A stretch of DNA of 64,000 nt from contig JAFQGT010000005.1 in assembly GCA_017415425.1 (NCBI GenBank), positions 151,038-215,037 of the forward strand. Direction: 5' to 3'. Origin of the DNA: Oscillospiraceae bacterium. Its GTDB lineage: Bacteria > Bacillota > Clostridia > Oscillospirales > Oscillospiraceae. The notes below the pieces were generated by a model. The model saw only the letters and a list, made by a program, of their open reading frames with translations, had not been told where the DNA came from and searched no databases. Of this stretch, positions 52,079-60,943 are shown piece after piece (position 1 is the first letter of the stretch; the number at the start of each line of letters is the position of its first letter). A program made the position numbers and the translations under genes.

Positions 52079-54457
52079 ATGTCTGAATTATACAACAAAT
52101 CCTTATTGAAACTGGAATTGAATCAGATTCTGCAGCAGCTTTCCGACTGCGCCGGCAGTTCTGAGGGCAAGGCTGCCTGTCTGGGACTATGCCCGGTTTC
52201 TGACCTAGATGAAGTGCAGCAGATGCTGGATGAAACCACAGCAGCCAGCAATCTAGCCACCAGAAAGGGTTATCCTAATTTTTCTTTTGTCAGTGATGTC
52301 TCCGCATCTCTGGACAGGGCGGATCGCGGCGGTTGTCTGCAGCCGAAGGAACTGCTGTCCATCGGCGGTGTTTTGCGCTGCGCCAGAAATGTGAAGGACT
52401 ATTTGCCCGAAGAGGAAGAAGAAACCGTTTTACATCCGCTGTTTCGTATGCTGACTCCCAATAAGTATCTGGAAGAACGGATCTATAGCGCAATTCTCTC
52501 TGAAGAGGAGATTGCCGATACCGCATCACCAGCCCTTGCAGATATTCGGCGCCATATGCGGATCCAAAGCGCAAGGATTAAAGATAGTTTGCAGAAGATC
52601 ATCTCTTCACCATCCTATTCCAAATATCTGCGGGAGCCGATCATTACCATTCGGCAGGGTCGTTATGTTGTTCCAGTTAAGAGCGAGTGTAAAAACGATG
52701 TGCCGGGACTTGTTCACGATGTTTCTGCCACCGGTTCTACCTATTTCGTGGAACCTATGTCTGCAGTGAATGCCAACAATGCTTTGCGGGAATTGGAACT
52801 GAAGGAGAAAAAGGAAATTGAACGGATTCTCTCCGAATTGTCAGCCGAGGTGGCAATTTATCGGGAGACGGTTCTGGATGATGTAACGATTCTGATTCGT
52901 CTGGATGTCATTTTTGCAAAGGCACGCCTTGCTTTCCAAATGCGCGCTTGGGCACCGCTGATGAACGACCAGGGTAGAATAGAGCTTCGCAATGCCAGAC
53001 ATCCGCTGATCGCAGCGGATCGTGTTGTCCCGATCTCAGTGCGGTTGGGTACGGATTTTGACACAATGATTATCACAGGCCCCAATACCGGCGGCAAAAC
53101 GGTTACTCTGAAGACCATCGGTCTGCTGACACTGATGGCTGAGTGTGGTCTGCATATTCCGGCAGGCGACGGCAGTTGTCTGTCCACATTTGATGCCATT
53201 CTTGCAGACATTGGTGACGAACAGTCTATTGCCCAGAGCCTTTCTACTTTCTCCAGCCATATGCGTACGATTGTTGAAATCGTTGCGCAATGTGACAGTC
53301 GTACATTGGTGCTTTTTGATGAATTGGGCGCCGGCACAGATCCGGCTGAGGGTGCGGCTCTTGCTATTGCATTGATTGAATTCTGCCGCAAAATGGGCAG
53401 TCGCGTAGTGGCCACAACACACTACGCGGAATTAAAGCTCTACGCAATGCGGACAAGTAACGTGGTTAACGCCTCCTGCGAATTCAGCGTTGAGACTCTG
53501 CAACCCACTTATAAGCTGCTGATTGGTATCCCCGGAAAATCCAATGCTTTTGCGATTTCCAGAAGATTGGGGCTGTCCGAGGACATTCTGAAGAGCGCCT
53601 CCGATTTGGTAAGTCAAAGCGATAAGGACTTTGAGGATGTTCTATCACAGCTGGAGCAGCAGCGCCAGCAAATGGAGGCGGCCCGTGTAGAAGCAGAGCG
53701 GCTACGCCTGGAAACTGCAAAAATCAAACAACAGAGTGAGGAACTCAGCGCACAGCTACAGCTTGAACGGGATAAAGCTCTGGAACAAGCCCGCCGGGAA
53801 GCGCAGGCAATTATTGAAGATGCCCGCAGAACTGCCAACGCAGCTACAGAAGAAATCAAAAGTTTGAAAAAGCAACTGTCAGAGAATGCCGATACGCAGG
53901 GCATTAACCAGCGGCAGGCAGAACTTCGCCGCAGCCTTAACGAAGCGGAAGCGAAGCTCCACGTTTCGCAGAACCAGAAAACAAAACAGCAACCAACTCG
54001 CGAAATTCTTGTAGGTGATACTGTGGAATTGCTGAAGCTTGGCACAAAAGCCAGTGTGATCGCCATCAACAAAGATGGTAGCTATCAGTTGCAAGCGGGC
54101 ATATTGAAGATGAACGCCAAGCGGGACGAAATATATCTTCTGGAGCAGGAAAACCCCTATAAACAGAAGGGCGGGCGGCCTGCCCACTCCGGCCGGGAGA
54201 TGAAGATGTCCGCAATGGCAACCGAAATTGACCTGCGGGGTATGGACGCAGTGGAGGCTGTTTGCATCTTGGAGCGTTATCTGGATGAAGCGATGCGCTC
54301 AAATCTCAGTTCTGTGCGAATCATTCACGGAAAAGGGACGGGTGTGCTGCGCAGCGCTGTCCAGCAATCTCTGAGAAGAAATAAATTTGTAAAGAAATTC
54401 CGCCTTGGCGTGTACGGCGAAGGCGAAGACGGCGTAACCATCGCTGAATTTTCATAA
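52079..54457 (+). CDS. mutS2: Endonuclease MutS2
   Basis: 792 aa. MutS-like clamp and ATPase core with Walker A TGPNTGGKT near 335 and FDELGAGTDPAEG (Walker B), a long coiled coil (about 510-640), and a C-terminal Smr nuclease domain (about 718-792) with DLRGMDAVEA and HGKGTG. Involved in suppression of recombination and, in Bacillus, in ribosome collision rescue. Ends the yqfC-to-mutS2 run. Confidence 0.96.
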   Translation: MSELYNKSLLKLELNQILQQLSDCAGSSEGKAACLGLCPVSDLDEVQQMLDETTAASNLATRKGYPNFSFVSDVSASLDRADRGGCLQPKELLSIGGVLRCARNVKDYLPEEEEETVLHPLFRMLTPNKYLEERIYSAILSEEEIADTASPALADIRRHMRIQSARIKDSLQKIISSPSYSKYLREPIITIRQGRYVVPVKSECKNDVPGLVHDVSATGSTYFVEPMSAVNANNALRELELKEKKEIERILSELSAEVAIYRETVLDDVTILIRLDVIFAKARLAFQMRAWAPLMNDQGRIELRNARHPLIAADRVVPISVRLGTDFDTMIITGPNTGGKTVTLKTIGLLTLMAECGLHIPAGDGSCLSTFDAILADIGDEQSIAQSLSTFSSHMRTIVEIVAQCDSRTLVLFDELGAGTDPAEGAALAIALIEFCRKMGSRVVATTHYAELKLYAMRTSNVVNASCEFSVETLQPTYKLLIGIPGKSNAFAISRRLGLSEDILKSASDLVSQSDKDFEDVLSQLEQQRQQMEAARVEAERLRLETAKIKQQSEELSAQLQLERDKALEQARREAQAIIEDARRTANAATEEIKSLKKQLSENADTQGINQRQAELRRSLNEAEAKLHVSQNQKTKQQPTREILVGDTVELLKLGTKASVIAINKDGSYQLQAGILKMNAKRDEIYLLEQENPYKQKGGRPAHSGREMKMSAMATEIDLRGMDAVEAVCILERYLDEAMRSNLSSVRIIHGKGTGVLRSAVQQSLRRNKFVKKFRLGVYGEGEDGVTIAEFS

Positions 54458-54498
54458 AACAGAGAATTCAACAGTAAATGGTTATTTTTGGAAATCGG

Positions 54499-54526
54499 TT
54501 GACTTTTCCGCTAGATTTGTTATCAT
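54499..54526 (+). promoter_or_regulatory. Promoter of the HPr gene
   Basis: TTGACT, 16 bases, TATCAT; 55 bases before ATG 54582. Confidence 0.55.
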
Positions 54527-54581
54527 AACAATGGTAAGTGTATTTCGTGCCGGTACGGTGCGATTGTAAGGAGTGTTTTAT

Positions 54582-54842
54582 ATGTACAATAAGCAAATCG
54601 TTGTAAAGTGTGAGTCCGGTCTGCACAATCGGCAGGCCACATACTTTGTTCAGAAGGCCAACGAGTTTGAATGCAGCATTTGGATGGAATCCGGAAACCG
54701 CAAGATGAACGCAAAGAGCCTGCTGGGTATTATGTCTATGGGAATTGTCACCGGTGCAACGGTTACCCTGTCTGCCGACGGCTGTGATGCCGAGGAAGCC
54801 GTAAATGCTCTTGAGGCCCTGCTGCAGCGGGATGTATATTGA
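54582..54842 (+). CDS. HPr family phosphocarrier protein, variant active site
   Basis: 86 aa from ATG 54582 behind AAGGAG. HPr fold with H15 and R17 in GLHNRQATYF, and the regulatory S46 in NAKSLLGIMSMG. The usual sequence is GLHARPAT; here A16 is N and P18 is Q. H15 and S46 both stay, so phosphotransfer and HPr-kinase control remain possible. No other PTS gene is in the window. Could be a PTS carrier or a Crh-like regulator; the latter usually lacks H15. Confidence 0.9.
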   Translation: MYNKQIVVKCESGLHNRQATYFVQKANEFECSIWMESGNRKMNAKSLLGIMSMGIVTGATVTLSADGCDAEEAVNALEALLQRDVY

Positions 54843-54860
54843 TATAATGACCCTGTAAAT

Positions 54861-54900
54861 GCCGCCTCAATGCTCGACATCGCATTGAGGCGGACTTTTT
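54861..54900 (+). terminator. HPr terminator in the uvrC leader
   Basis: Twelve-base stem CCGCCTCAATGC / GCATTGAGGCGG, loop TCGACATC, then ACTTTTT. The uvrC ribosome site GGAG comes directly after, and the ATG is at 54911. Confidence 0.85.
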
Positions 54901-54910
54901 GGAGTGAATT

Positions 54911-56731
54911 ATGTTATTGGATGAACTGAAAGCAAAAGCGTCTGCATTGCCCCTTGCTCCCGGCGTTTATATTATGAAGGATCATTCCAACGCTGTGATC
55001 TATGTGGGAAAAGCAAAAAAACTGAAGAACCGCGTTAGTCAGTACTTTCAAGATACACTATCGCATTCTCCAAAGACTAGAATGATGGTCAGTAAAATCG
55101 ACCATTTTGACGTGATCGTAGCAGCAAGTGAGTTTGAAGCTCTGGTTTTGGAATGCTCATTGATTAAGCGGTATATGCCGAAATACAATATCCTGTTAAA
55201 GGATGATAAGGGCTATCCGTACCTGCGGTTGAATATGCAGGATCCTTATCCCACCGTTACAATGGTCAACCGGGTTGCAGATGATGGAGCATCTTACTAT
55301 GGCCCGTATGGCAGTCGTGGGGTGACCCAAAACCTATTACAGACTATTCGTCAAACCCTCAGACTACCCGGTTGCAGTAGGGTGTTTCCACGAGATATCG
55401 GAAAGGGTCGACTATGTCTTAACTACCATATGAACCAATGTGACGGGTGGTGTCAAAAAGAGCAAGGAAGTGATTTGTACCGGCAAAGAATGGAGCAGGC
55501 CCGGCAATTGCTAACCGGTAATTACAAACAGGTAATTGCTCAAATTCGGGAACAAATGCTTGCCGCCTCTGAAAATTTGAATTTTGAACTGGCTGCCAGT
55601 CTTCGTGACAGACTAAAGGCTGTAGAGGCTCTGGGACAAAAACAGCTAGTGACCACAGGTACGCTGGCAGATACCGATGTGATCGGATTCCATCAAAATG
55701 ATAAAAATGCCTGCTTTACAATTCTGCATTTCAGCAATGGAAACCTGCTGGATAAGGATTATGAAATCCTGCCATCAGTGGATGATCCGGAATCGGCAAT
55801 TACCAGCCTTATGACACAGTTTTACCTGAATCGAGGCTATGCTCCAAAATCTGTATTAATACCGTTTCTTCCAGAAGATGCTCAATTGCTCCAGCAGCTT
55901 TTGGAAAAGGAATTCCATCGCACACCGAAATTCAAGGTGCCTCAGCGGGGGGATAATATGCGCCTTCTGGAACTGGCGCAGGTAAATGCAAAAGAAGAAC
56001 TGGAACGGATCACGACAAAAGAGGAAAAGCATTATGCCGTACTCCGTCAGCTGGAAAAGATGCTTGGAGTTTCTCCGCTTGAACGTATTGAATCCTATGA
56101 TATTTCTAATATATCCGGAACAGATACAGTAGCAAGTATGGTGGTATTTACAGATGGCCGCCCAAAACGAAGCGAATATAAGCGTTTTTCCATCCGGGAT
56201 CTTGACAATCAGAATGATTACGCCGCAATGGCACAGGTGCTGGACCGCCGGTTTGCCCATTATTTGGACGGCGACGCCGGATTTGAGAAGAAGCCGGATC
56301 TGATACTAATAGACGGCGGTCTTGTGCACGCCCAGACTGCGCTGGAAGTCCTGCGGCGACTGGAACTGGCTATTCCTGTGTTCGGTATGGTCAAGGACGA
56401 CCGACATCGCACACGGACACTGGTGTCTCCTGAGGGTAACAATATCAGCGTGGAAACACAGCAGTCTGTCTTTGCGTTGATCGGAAACATTCAAGAGGAG
56501 ACGCACCGGTTTGCCATCCATTATCACAGAAAGTTGCGAAGCAAGCGTCTGCATTATTCTGAACTAGATAAGATCACCGGCATTGGCCCCGTTCGGAAAC
56601 AGCAGCTGTTGAAGACATTTCATTCAATTTCTGCCATCCGTCAGGCTTCTCTGGACGAGCTTCTGCGGATTTTGCCGGTAGATGTTGCCAATTCTGTTTA
56701 CCAACATTTTCACAATTCTACAGAAGGGTAG
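54911..56731 (+). CDS. uvrC: Excinuclease ABC subunit C
   Basis: 606 aa. GIY-YIG domain (about 14-95: PGVYIMKDHSNAVIYVGKAK), UVR domain (about 200-235), RNase H-like endonuclease domain with ESYDISNISGTDTVASMVVF and DLILIDGG, and a C-terminal helix-hairpin-helix (GIGPVRKQQLL). Makes both cuts in nucleotide excision repair. 8 bases before rsmD. Confidence 0.96.
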   Translation: MLLDELKAKASALPLAPGVYIMKDHSNAVIYVGKAKKLKNRVSQYFQDTLSHSPKTRMMVSKIDHFDVIVAASEFEALVLECSLIKRYMPKYNILLKDDKGYPYLRLNMQDPYPTVTMVNRVADDGASYYGPYGSRGVTQNLLQTIRQTLRLPGCSRVFPRDIGKGRLCLNYHMNQCDGWCQKEQGSDLYRQRMEQARQLLTGNYKQVIAQIREQMLAASENLNFELAASLRDRLKAVEALGQKQLVTTGTLADTDVIGFHQNDKNACFTILHFSNGNLLDKDYEILPSVDDPESAITSLMTQFYLNRGYAPKSVLIPFLPEDAQLLQQLLEKEFHRTPKFKVPQRGDNMRLLELAQVNAKEELERITTKEEKHYAVLRQLEKMLGVSPLERIESYDISNISGTDTVASMVVFTDGRPKRSEYKRFSIRDLDNQNDYAAMAQVLDRRFAHYLDGDAGFEKKPDLILIDGGLVHAQTALEVLRRLELAIPVFGMVKDDRHRTRTLVSPEGNNISVETQQSVFALIGNIQEETHRFAIHYHRKLRSKRLHYSELDKITGIGPVRKQQLLKTFHSISAIRQASLDELLRILPVDVANSVYQHFHNSTEG

Positions 56732-56739
56732 GGAAGTGT

Positions 56740-57282
56740 ATGCGCGTTATTACAGGTTCTGCCCGGGGTGTGGTACTCAAGACTCCGGACGGTATGGCAA
56801 CGCGGCCTACTACGGACAGAGTAAAAGAGGCGCTGTTCAGCATTATTCAATTCGATGTGCCAACAAGCAGAGTTCTGGACCTGTTTGCCGGCACCGGTCA
56901 GTTGGGCATTGAGGCTCTCAGTAGAGGCGCTAAATCTGCTGTTTTTGTTGATGAGAGGGAAGATGCCTGTAAATTGGTCCGGGAGAATCTAAAGCGGACA
57001 AAACTGGAACAGTCCGCAAGAGTGGTTCGCTCCGATTATATGGCATACCTGAAAAATTGCCAGGAAGAATTTGACATTATTATTCTCGATCCCCCTTATG
57101 CAGAAGTTTTTCTGGAAAATTCACTTAAAATGATATCAGAAATTGACATTTTGCAATCTGGTGGTATAATAGTGTCAGAATGCTCGGAGGAAAAGGCATT
57201 AACTTTGGATTTTCCGGGCTATTCCCGTTCGAAAAATTATAAATATGGTAAAATTATTTTGACCATATACCGTAAGGATTGA
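56740..57282 (+). CDS. rsmD: 16S rRNA (guanine(966)-N(2))-methyltransferase
   Basis: 180 aa Rossmann methyltransferase. MRVITGSARGVVLKTPDG and RPTTDRVKEALFSI at the start, SAM loop LDLFAGTGQLGIEALSRGA, and catalytic DPPYAE near 113. Methylates G966 of 16S rRNA. 13 bases before coaD, the usual pair. Confidence 0.95.
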   Translation: MRVITGSARGVVLKTPDGMATRPTTDRVKEALFSIIQFDVPTSRVLDLFAGTGQLGIEALSRGAKSAVFVDEREDACKLVRENLKRTKLEQSARVVRSDYMAYLKNCQEEFDIIILDPPYAEVFLENSLKMISEIDILQSGGIIVSECSEEKALTLDFPGYSRSKNYKYGKIILTIYRKD

Positions 57283-57295
57283 CAATGAGGTGGCT

Positions 57296-57796
57296 ATGAA
57301 GATTGCCATTTATCCTGGCAGCTTTGATCCGATTACCAGCGGCCATTTGAATATTATCCGTCGTGCTGCAAATATCTTTGACCGTCTGATCGTCTGTGTT
57401 ATGGTGAACGGCGCAAAAGCACCGTTGTTCACGCAGGCAGAACGTGTGCAAATGATCAAAGATGTTGTCAGTGACATTCCCAATGTCCAGGTAGATGCAT
57501 CTGATGAGCTTTTAGCTGAGTATGCCCGAAAAATGGGCAGTTGTGTGATCGTAAAAGGACTTCGTGCCGGTTCTGATTTTGAGAATGAATTTCAGATGGC
57601 GATTATTAACAATAAAATCAATCCAAGTCTAGATACGATGTTCCTGACAGCTGAACATCAGTATATGTATTTAAGTTCCAGTACGGTTAAGGAATTGGCA
57701 AACTACGATGTGGATTTAACTGAATTTCTGCCGGAACAAATTATACCAGTATTTAAACAGCGAATAGCTGATGTACGTCAAGGAGGAAACAGATAA
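57296..57796 (+). CDS. coaD: Phosphopantetheine adenylyltransferase
   Basis: 166 aa from ATG 57296 (GAGGTGG six bases upstream; the GTG at 57290 is less likely). Nucleotidyl transferase motif PGSFDPITSGHLNIIRRA with TxGH, then VKGLRAGSDFENE and YLSSSTVKELA. Fourth step of coenzyme A synthesis. Stop shares an A with the next ATG. Confidence 0.97.
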   Translation: MKIAIYPGSFDPITSGHLNIIRRAANIFDRLIVCVMVNGAKAPLFTQAERVQMIKDVVSDIPNVQVDASDELLAEYARKMGSCVIVKGLRAGSDFENEFQMAIINNKINPSLDTMFLTAEHQYMYLSSSTVKELANYDVDLTEFLPEQIIPVFKQRIADVRQGGNR

Positions 57797-58302
57797 TGAA
57801 CGAACAGAATATCGAAGATATCCTTTCCGCGCTCTATGATATGGTGCAGGATGCCCGAGCATTGCCTCTGGGCGCTGACAAGTGCATTTTGGAGCGGGAT
57901 AAAGTCCTGGATATGCTGGATGAGATCATCGCCCAGCTGCCTGTGGAACTGAAGCAGTCCCGTACCATCGTGGAATCCCGCAACGAGCTGATCGGCCAGG
58001 CTCGCCGTGAGGCTGAAACCCTGATCCGCCAGGCACAGGAGCAGGCAAGTAAGATGATTTCCGAAGAGGCAATCTATCAGGAAGCCAAGCGTCAGTGCCA
58101 GGAGATGGTTCTGCAGACTAAGGTTCGTATGGCCGAGCTGCGGAAAGCCAGCAATGATTATATGGATGACGCACTGCGTCGCACAGAAGAAGCAGTTGCT
58201 ATGTCCCTGGAAGATGTACGCGACACCCGCGCCAAGTTCCGCGCTCTGATAGAAGCACAGGAAAAGCGTGCTGATATTGCTGTCGAAGATTCGGAGCCCT
58301 AA
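57796..58302 (+). CDS. Coiled-coil protein of unknown function
   Basis: 168 aa behind AAGGAGG, nearly all helix. Residues about 50-100 and 105-160 form a long Glu/Ala/Arg-rich coiled coil (ARREAETLIRQAQEQASKMI) like the stalk b subunit of ATP synthase or DivIVA-type proteins. No membrane anchor. The A of the ATG is shared with the coaD stop, so expression is coupled. Genes of this type often follow coaD in Clostridia and are labelled ATPase or hypothetical; I can see no ATPase motif. Codon use is strongly adapted, suggesting high expression. Confidence 0.8.
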   Translation: MNEQNIEDILSALYDMVQDARALPLGADKCILERDKVLDMLDEIIAQLPVELKQSRTIVESRNELIGQARREAETLIRQAQEQASKMISEEAIYQEAKRQCQEMVLQTKVRMAELRKASNDYMDDALRRTEEAVAMSLEDVRDTRAKFRALIEAQEKRADIAVEDSEP

Positions 58303-58310
58303 ACACAGAA

Positions 58311-58342
58311 AACAGCTCAAAAATTCTTTTGAGCTGTTTTTT
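58311..58342 (+). terminator. Terminator before the phosphohexomutase gene
   Basis: Stem AACAGCTCAAAA / TTTTGAGCTGTT, loop ATTC or AATTC, then TTTT. The next ATG is 26 bases on, and its ribosome site TTGGAGG follows directly. Confidence 0.85.
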
Positions 58343-58367
58343 AATGATATTTTTGGAGGTTATTCTT

Positions 58368-60065
58368 ATGGACTATATGAACCGTTATCAAACGTGGTGT
58401 GATGCAGATCTGCCTAAGGACGTTCTGCAGGAACTGGCTGCGCTTAAGGATAATCAAGAGGAGCTGAAAAGCCGATTCGGCAGTGAGTTGCAATTCGGTA
58501 CCGCCGGTATGCGTGGTATTATGGGCGCCGGAAGCAATCGTCTAAACAAATATACCGTCCGTCGGGCAGCGCAGGGTATGGCAGCCTGGCTTGCTGGTAC
58601 TGATCTGCCTCAAATTGCAGCCATCGGTTATGATTCCCGTCATAATTCCAAGCTGTTTGCTGAGGTCTGCGCCGTTGCATTTGCAGAAGCAGGTATCCAC
58701 AGCTGGCTCTATGATCGCCTCGCTCCCACGCCTATGCTGTCCTTTGCAGTTCGTGAATTGGGCTGCGGATGCGGCATTGTAATCTCCGCCAGCCATAATT
58801 CCGGAGAATATAATGGCGTTAAGTGCTATGGCCCAGATGGCTGTCAAATGACAGATGAGCCCGCCGCCATAGTAACCGAGAAGATCAGCACGATCCCTTA
58901 TTTTATTCCGGAAGAGAAGTCCTTTGACGTGTTTATGCAGGAGGGGCTGATTTCTTACATCACCCAGGATCTCTGGGAGCGATACTATAATACCGTTTTA
59001 GCAGAAGCCATCAATCCGCACCAACTCCGTGCTGCTGGCCTAAATATCGTGTATACGCCTCTGTGTGGTACCGGTAATGAGCCGGTGCGCGAGCTTCTGG
59101 GCAGACTGGGCGTAAATATTACCGTTGTTGCGTCTCAGGAAAAACCAGACGGCGACTTTAAGACTTGCGAATATCCTAACCCGGAAACCGATGCGGCTCT
59201 TAACGAAAGCTACAAGGTAGCCGCCAGCGCTCCCTGTGATGTGATATTGGGAACTGATCCGGATGCTGACCGAATTGCTATCGCCGTTCCTGATGGCAAC
59301 GGTGGCTTCCAGAAGCTATCCGGCAATGAACTTGGCTGCCTGCTGATGGATTATATTCTGAAAGCACGTTCTGCCCACAATGATATTCCCGAGGGTGCAA
59401 TTGTTGTGCGAAGCATCGTATCTTCTCCGCTGGCGGATCGGATTGCCGAGCATTATGGTGTGGATATGCACGCAGTGCTGACCGGCTTCAAGTATATCGG
59501 CGGTGAAATTTTGGAGCTTGAAAATATTAGCCGACAGGACAGATTTATCTTCGGATTCGAGGAGAGCTGCGGTTACCTGAAGGGCACATACGCCAGAGAT
59601 AAGGATGCAGTGGTTGCTTCCGTATTGGTATGCGAACTGGCTGCTGCCCTTAAACTGGAAGGAAAATCGATCCTGGACGCAATGGCTGACCTATACAAGA
59701 CCTACGGATATTACCTGGCTTATGTGCAAAGCCTGGAGCTTACCGGCGCTGATGCAATGGAAAAGGCCGCTAAAATGATGGCTGATCTGCGGGAATCCAT
59801 TCCGGCAACCATCGGTGGTGTTCCGGTTACAGCCGTCCGTGACTACAAAACCAGTGTTTCTAAGGATCTTGAAACCGGGAAGACTGCTACAATCCAACTT
59901 CCCAAATCCAATGTTCTGGAATTTCTACTGGGTAAATACGGCAGTGTGATTGCCCGCCCCTCCGGCACGGAACCAAAAGTTAAATTCTACTATACCGCAG
60001 TGGGGGATACCAAGGAAGCCGCACAAGGACTACTGGATGCAATGATTTTGCAGATGTCAAAATAA
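58368..60065 (+). CDS. pgcA: Phospho-sugar mutase (phosphoglucomutase/phosphomannomutase family)
   Basis: 565 aa from ATG 58368 behind TTTTGGAGG. Alpha-D-phosphohexomutase: opening FGTAGMRGIMGAGSNRLN, catalytic serine in ISASHNSGEYNGVK (T/S-ASHNP is usual; the Pro is Ser here), metal loop GTDPDADRIA, sugar loop FGFEESCGY and phosphate loop RPSGTEPK. PgcA-type size and order fit glucose-1-phosphate/glucose-6-phosphate exchange. Single gene between two terminators. Confidence 0.93.
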   Translation: MDYMNRYQTWCDADLPKDVLQELAALKDNQEELKSRFGSELQFGTAGMRGIMGAGSNRLNKYTVRRAAQGMAAWLAGTDLPQIAAIGYDSRHNSKLFAEVCAVAFAEAGIHSWLYDRLAPTPMLSFAVRELGCGCGIVISASHNSGEYNGVKCYGPDGCQMTDEPAAIVTEKISTIPYFIPEEKSFDVFMQEGLISYITQDLWERYYNTVLAEAINPHQLRAAGLNIVYTPLCGTGNEPVRELLGRLGVNITVVASQEKPDGDFKTCEYPNPETDAALNESYKVAASAPCDVILGTDPDADRIAIAVPDGNGGFQKLSGNELGCLLMDYILKARSAHNDIPEGAIVVRSIVSSPLADRIAEHYGVDMHAVLTGFKYIGGEILELENISRQDRFIFGFEESCGYLKGTYARDKDAVVASVLVCELAAALKLEGKSILDAMADLYKTYGYYLAYVQSLELTGADAMEKAAKMMADLRESIPATIGGVPVTAVRDYKTSVSKDLETGKTATIQLPKSNVLEFLLGKYGSVIARPSGTEPKVKFYYTAVGDTKEAAQGLLDAMILQMSK

Positions 60066-60079
60066 TTCATATCATTTCT

Positions 60080-60116
60080 CCGGGGACAGATTTCATTCTG
60101 TCCCCGGAATTTTTTG
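60080..60116 (+). terminator. pgcA terminator
   Basis: Eleven-base stem CCGGGGACAGA / TCTGTCCCCGG, loop TTTCAT, then AATTTTTTG. Confidence 0.9.
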
Positions 60117-60156
60117 TTTTCATTCGAATACATTAAAACAGAAAGGGGAGGGGACT

Positions 60157-60576
60157 ATGATTACCTTAAAATCCGCAAAGCATAGCAGTGCAAGGGGAAT
60201 GGAAGGAAAAAGAATTACACTGGGCATCGCAGGCGCTGCTGCTGTAACAATGGCATTCACGTTGCTACTTAGTTTCGCTGTTACTTCAGAGAAAATTACG
60301 ATACAACAGTTAACGTTATTTTCATATATGATTTGGATTGTATCCTCAGCAGTTGGCAGCATCATCGGAATCAATCGTACGCAGCAGGGAAAATTGATAA
60401 AAGCAGGCATTATTACAGCAGGATACATACTGATATTGACCGCAATATCACTGGCCGTTTTCTCAGGTACTTCATCAGGTATTTTCGCAGGAATTGTCTG
60501 TAGCATAATAGGCGGCTTGACCGGTTGTGCCTGTAAAGCGGCAACGAAAATAGCCACGATACACCGTTGGAAATAG
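60157..60576 (+). CDS. TIGR04086-type four-helix membrane protein
   Basis: 139 aa. Four membrane segments (about 21-43, 53-73, 81-103, 108-130) with small-residue-rich helices, a GIAGAAAVTMAF start and SAVGSIIGINRTQQGKLIKAG in the middle. The layout resembles the TIGR04086/YrzE family, of unknown function in Firmicutes. AAAGGGGAGGGG before ATG. Its basic ends would face the cytoplasm. Family call is by layout, not by strong motif. Confidence 0.7.
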   Translation: MITLKSAKHSSARGMEGKRITLGIAGAAAVTMAFTLLLSFAVTSEKITIQQLTLFSYMIWIVSSAVGSIIGINRTQQGKLIKAGIITAGYILILTAISLAVFSGTSSGIFAGIVCSIIGGLTGCACKAATKIATIHRWK

Positions 60577-60943
60577 GATCGTTGTGCAAAATTGATAAGT
60601 TGGATAGTTTTTAAATAGACAAGTATTCTATATGAAGGAAATTATGCAAAATCAACATCTAGTATCCGGTCACAAACACAAAGACTATATCTTGTTTCGA
60701 TTTCTGCGGATTGGATATTTATTCATATATTTGTATACCGGTTTACATAACAATGTTGACATAAGATTTAGCATAATTCACAAAACTGGAAAAAATATTC
60801 ATTTTTCACTTGAATTCAGGGAAGTTTTGGTGTATAGTATTCAAGCAAAGTCAAAATACGCAGAAAAATCGCCAAAAGTGTTATGTTCTCCGATTCTTTT
60901 CTGATTCTACTGATTTTACATTGGATAAGGGGGAGCATCTCTT
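60577..60943. other. Spacer with promoter for the SpoIIM-like gene and xerD
   Basis: 367 AT-rich bases. The one clear signal is TTGAAT, 17 bases, TATAGT at 60810-60838 (plus). A TTGACA at 60759 has no -10 at the right distance. The 90-codon open frame starting at 60632 lacks a ribosome site and protein-like composition. Confidence 0.5.
60810..60838 (+). promoter_or_regulatory. Candidate promoter for the SpoIIM-like gene and xerD
   Basis: TTGAAT, 17 bases, TATAGT. Transcript start near 60845, about 100 bases before the TTG start. Confidence 0.55.

Noticed and set aside
60632..60904. 90-codon frame before the SpoIIM-like gene
   Set aside because: No ribosome site, and the probable promoter for the next gene lies within it.
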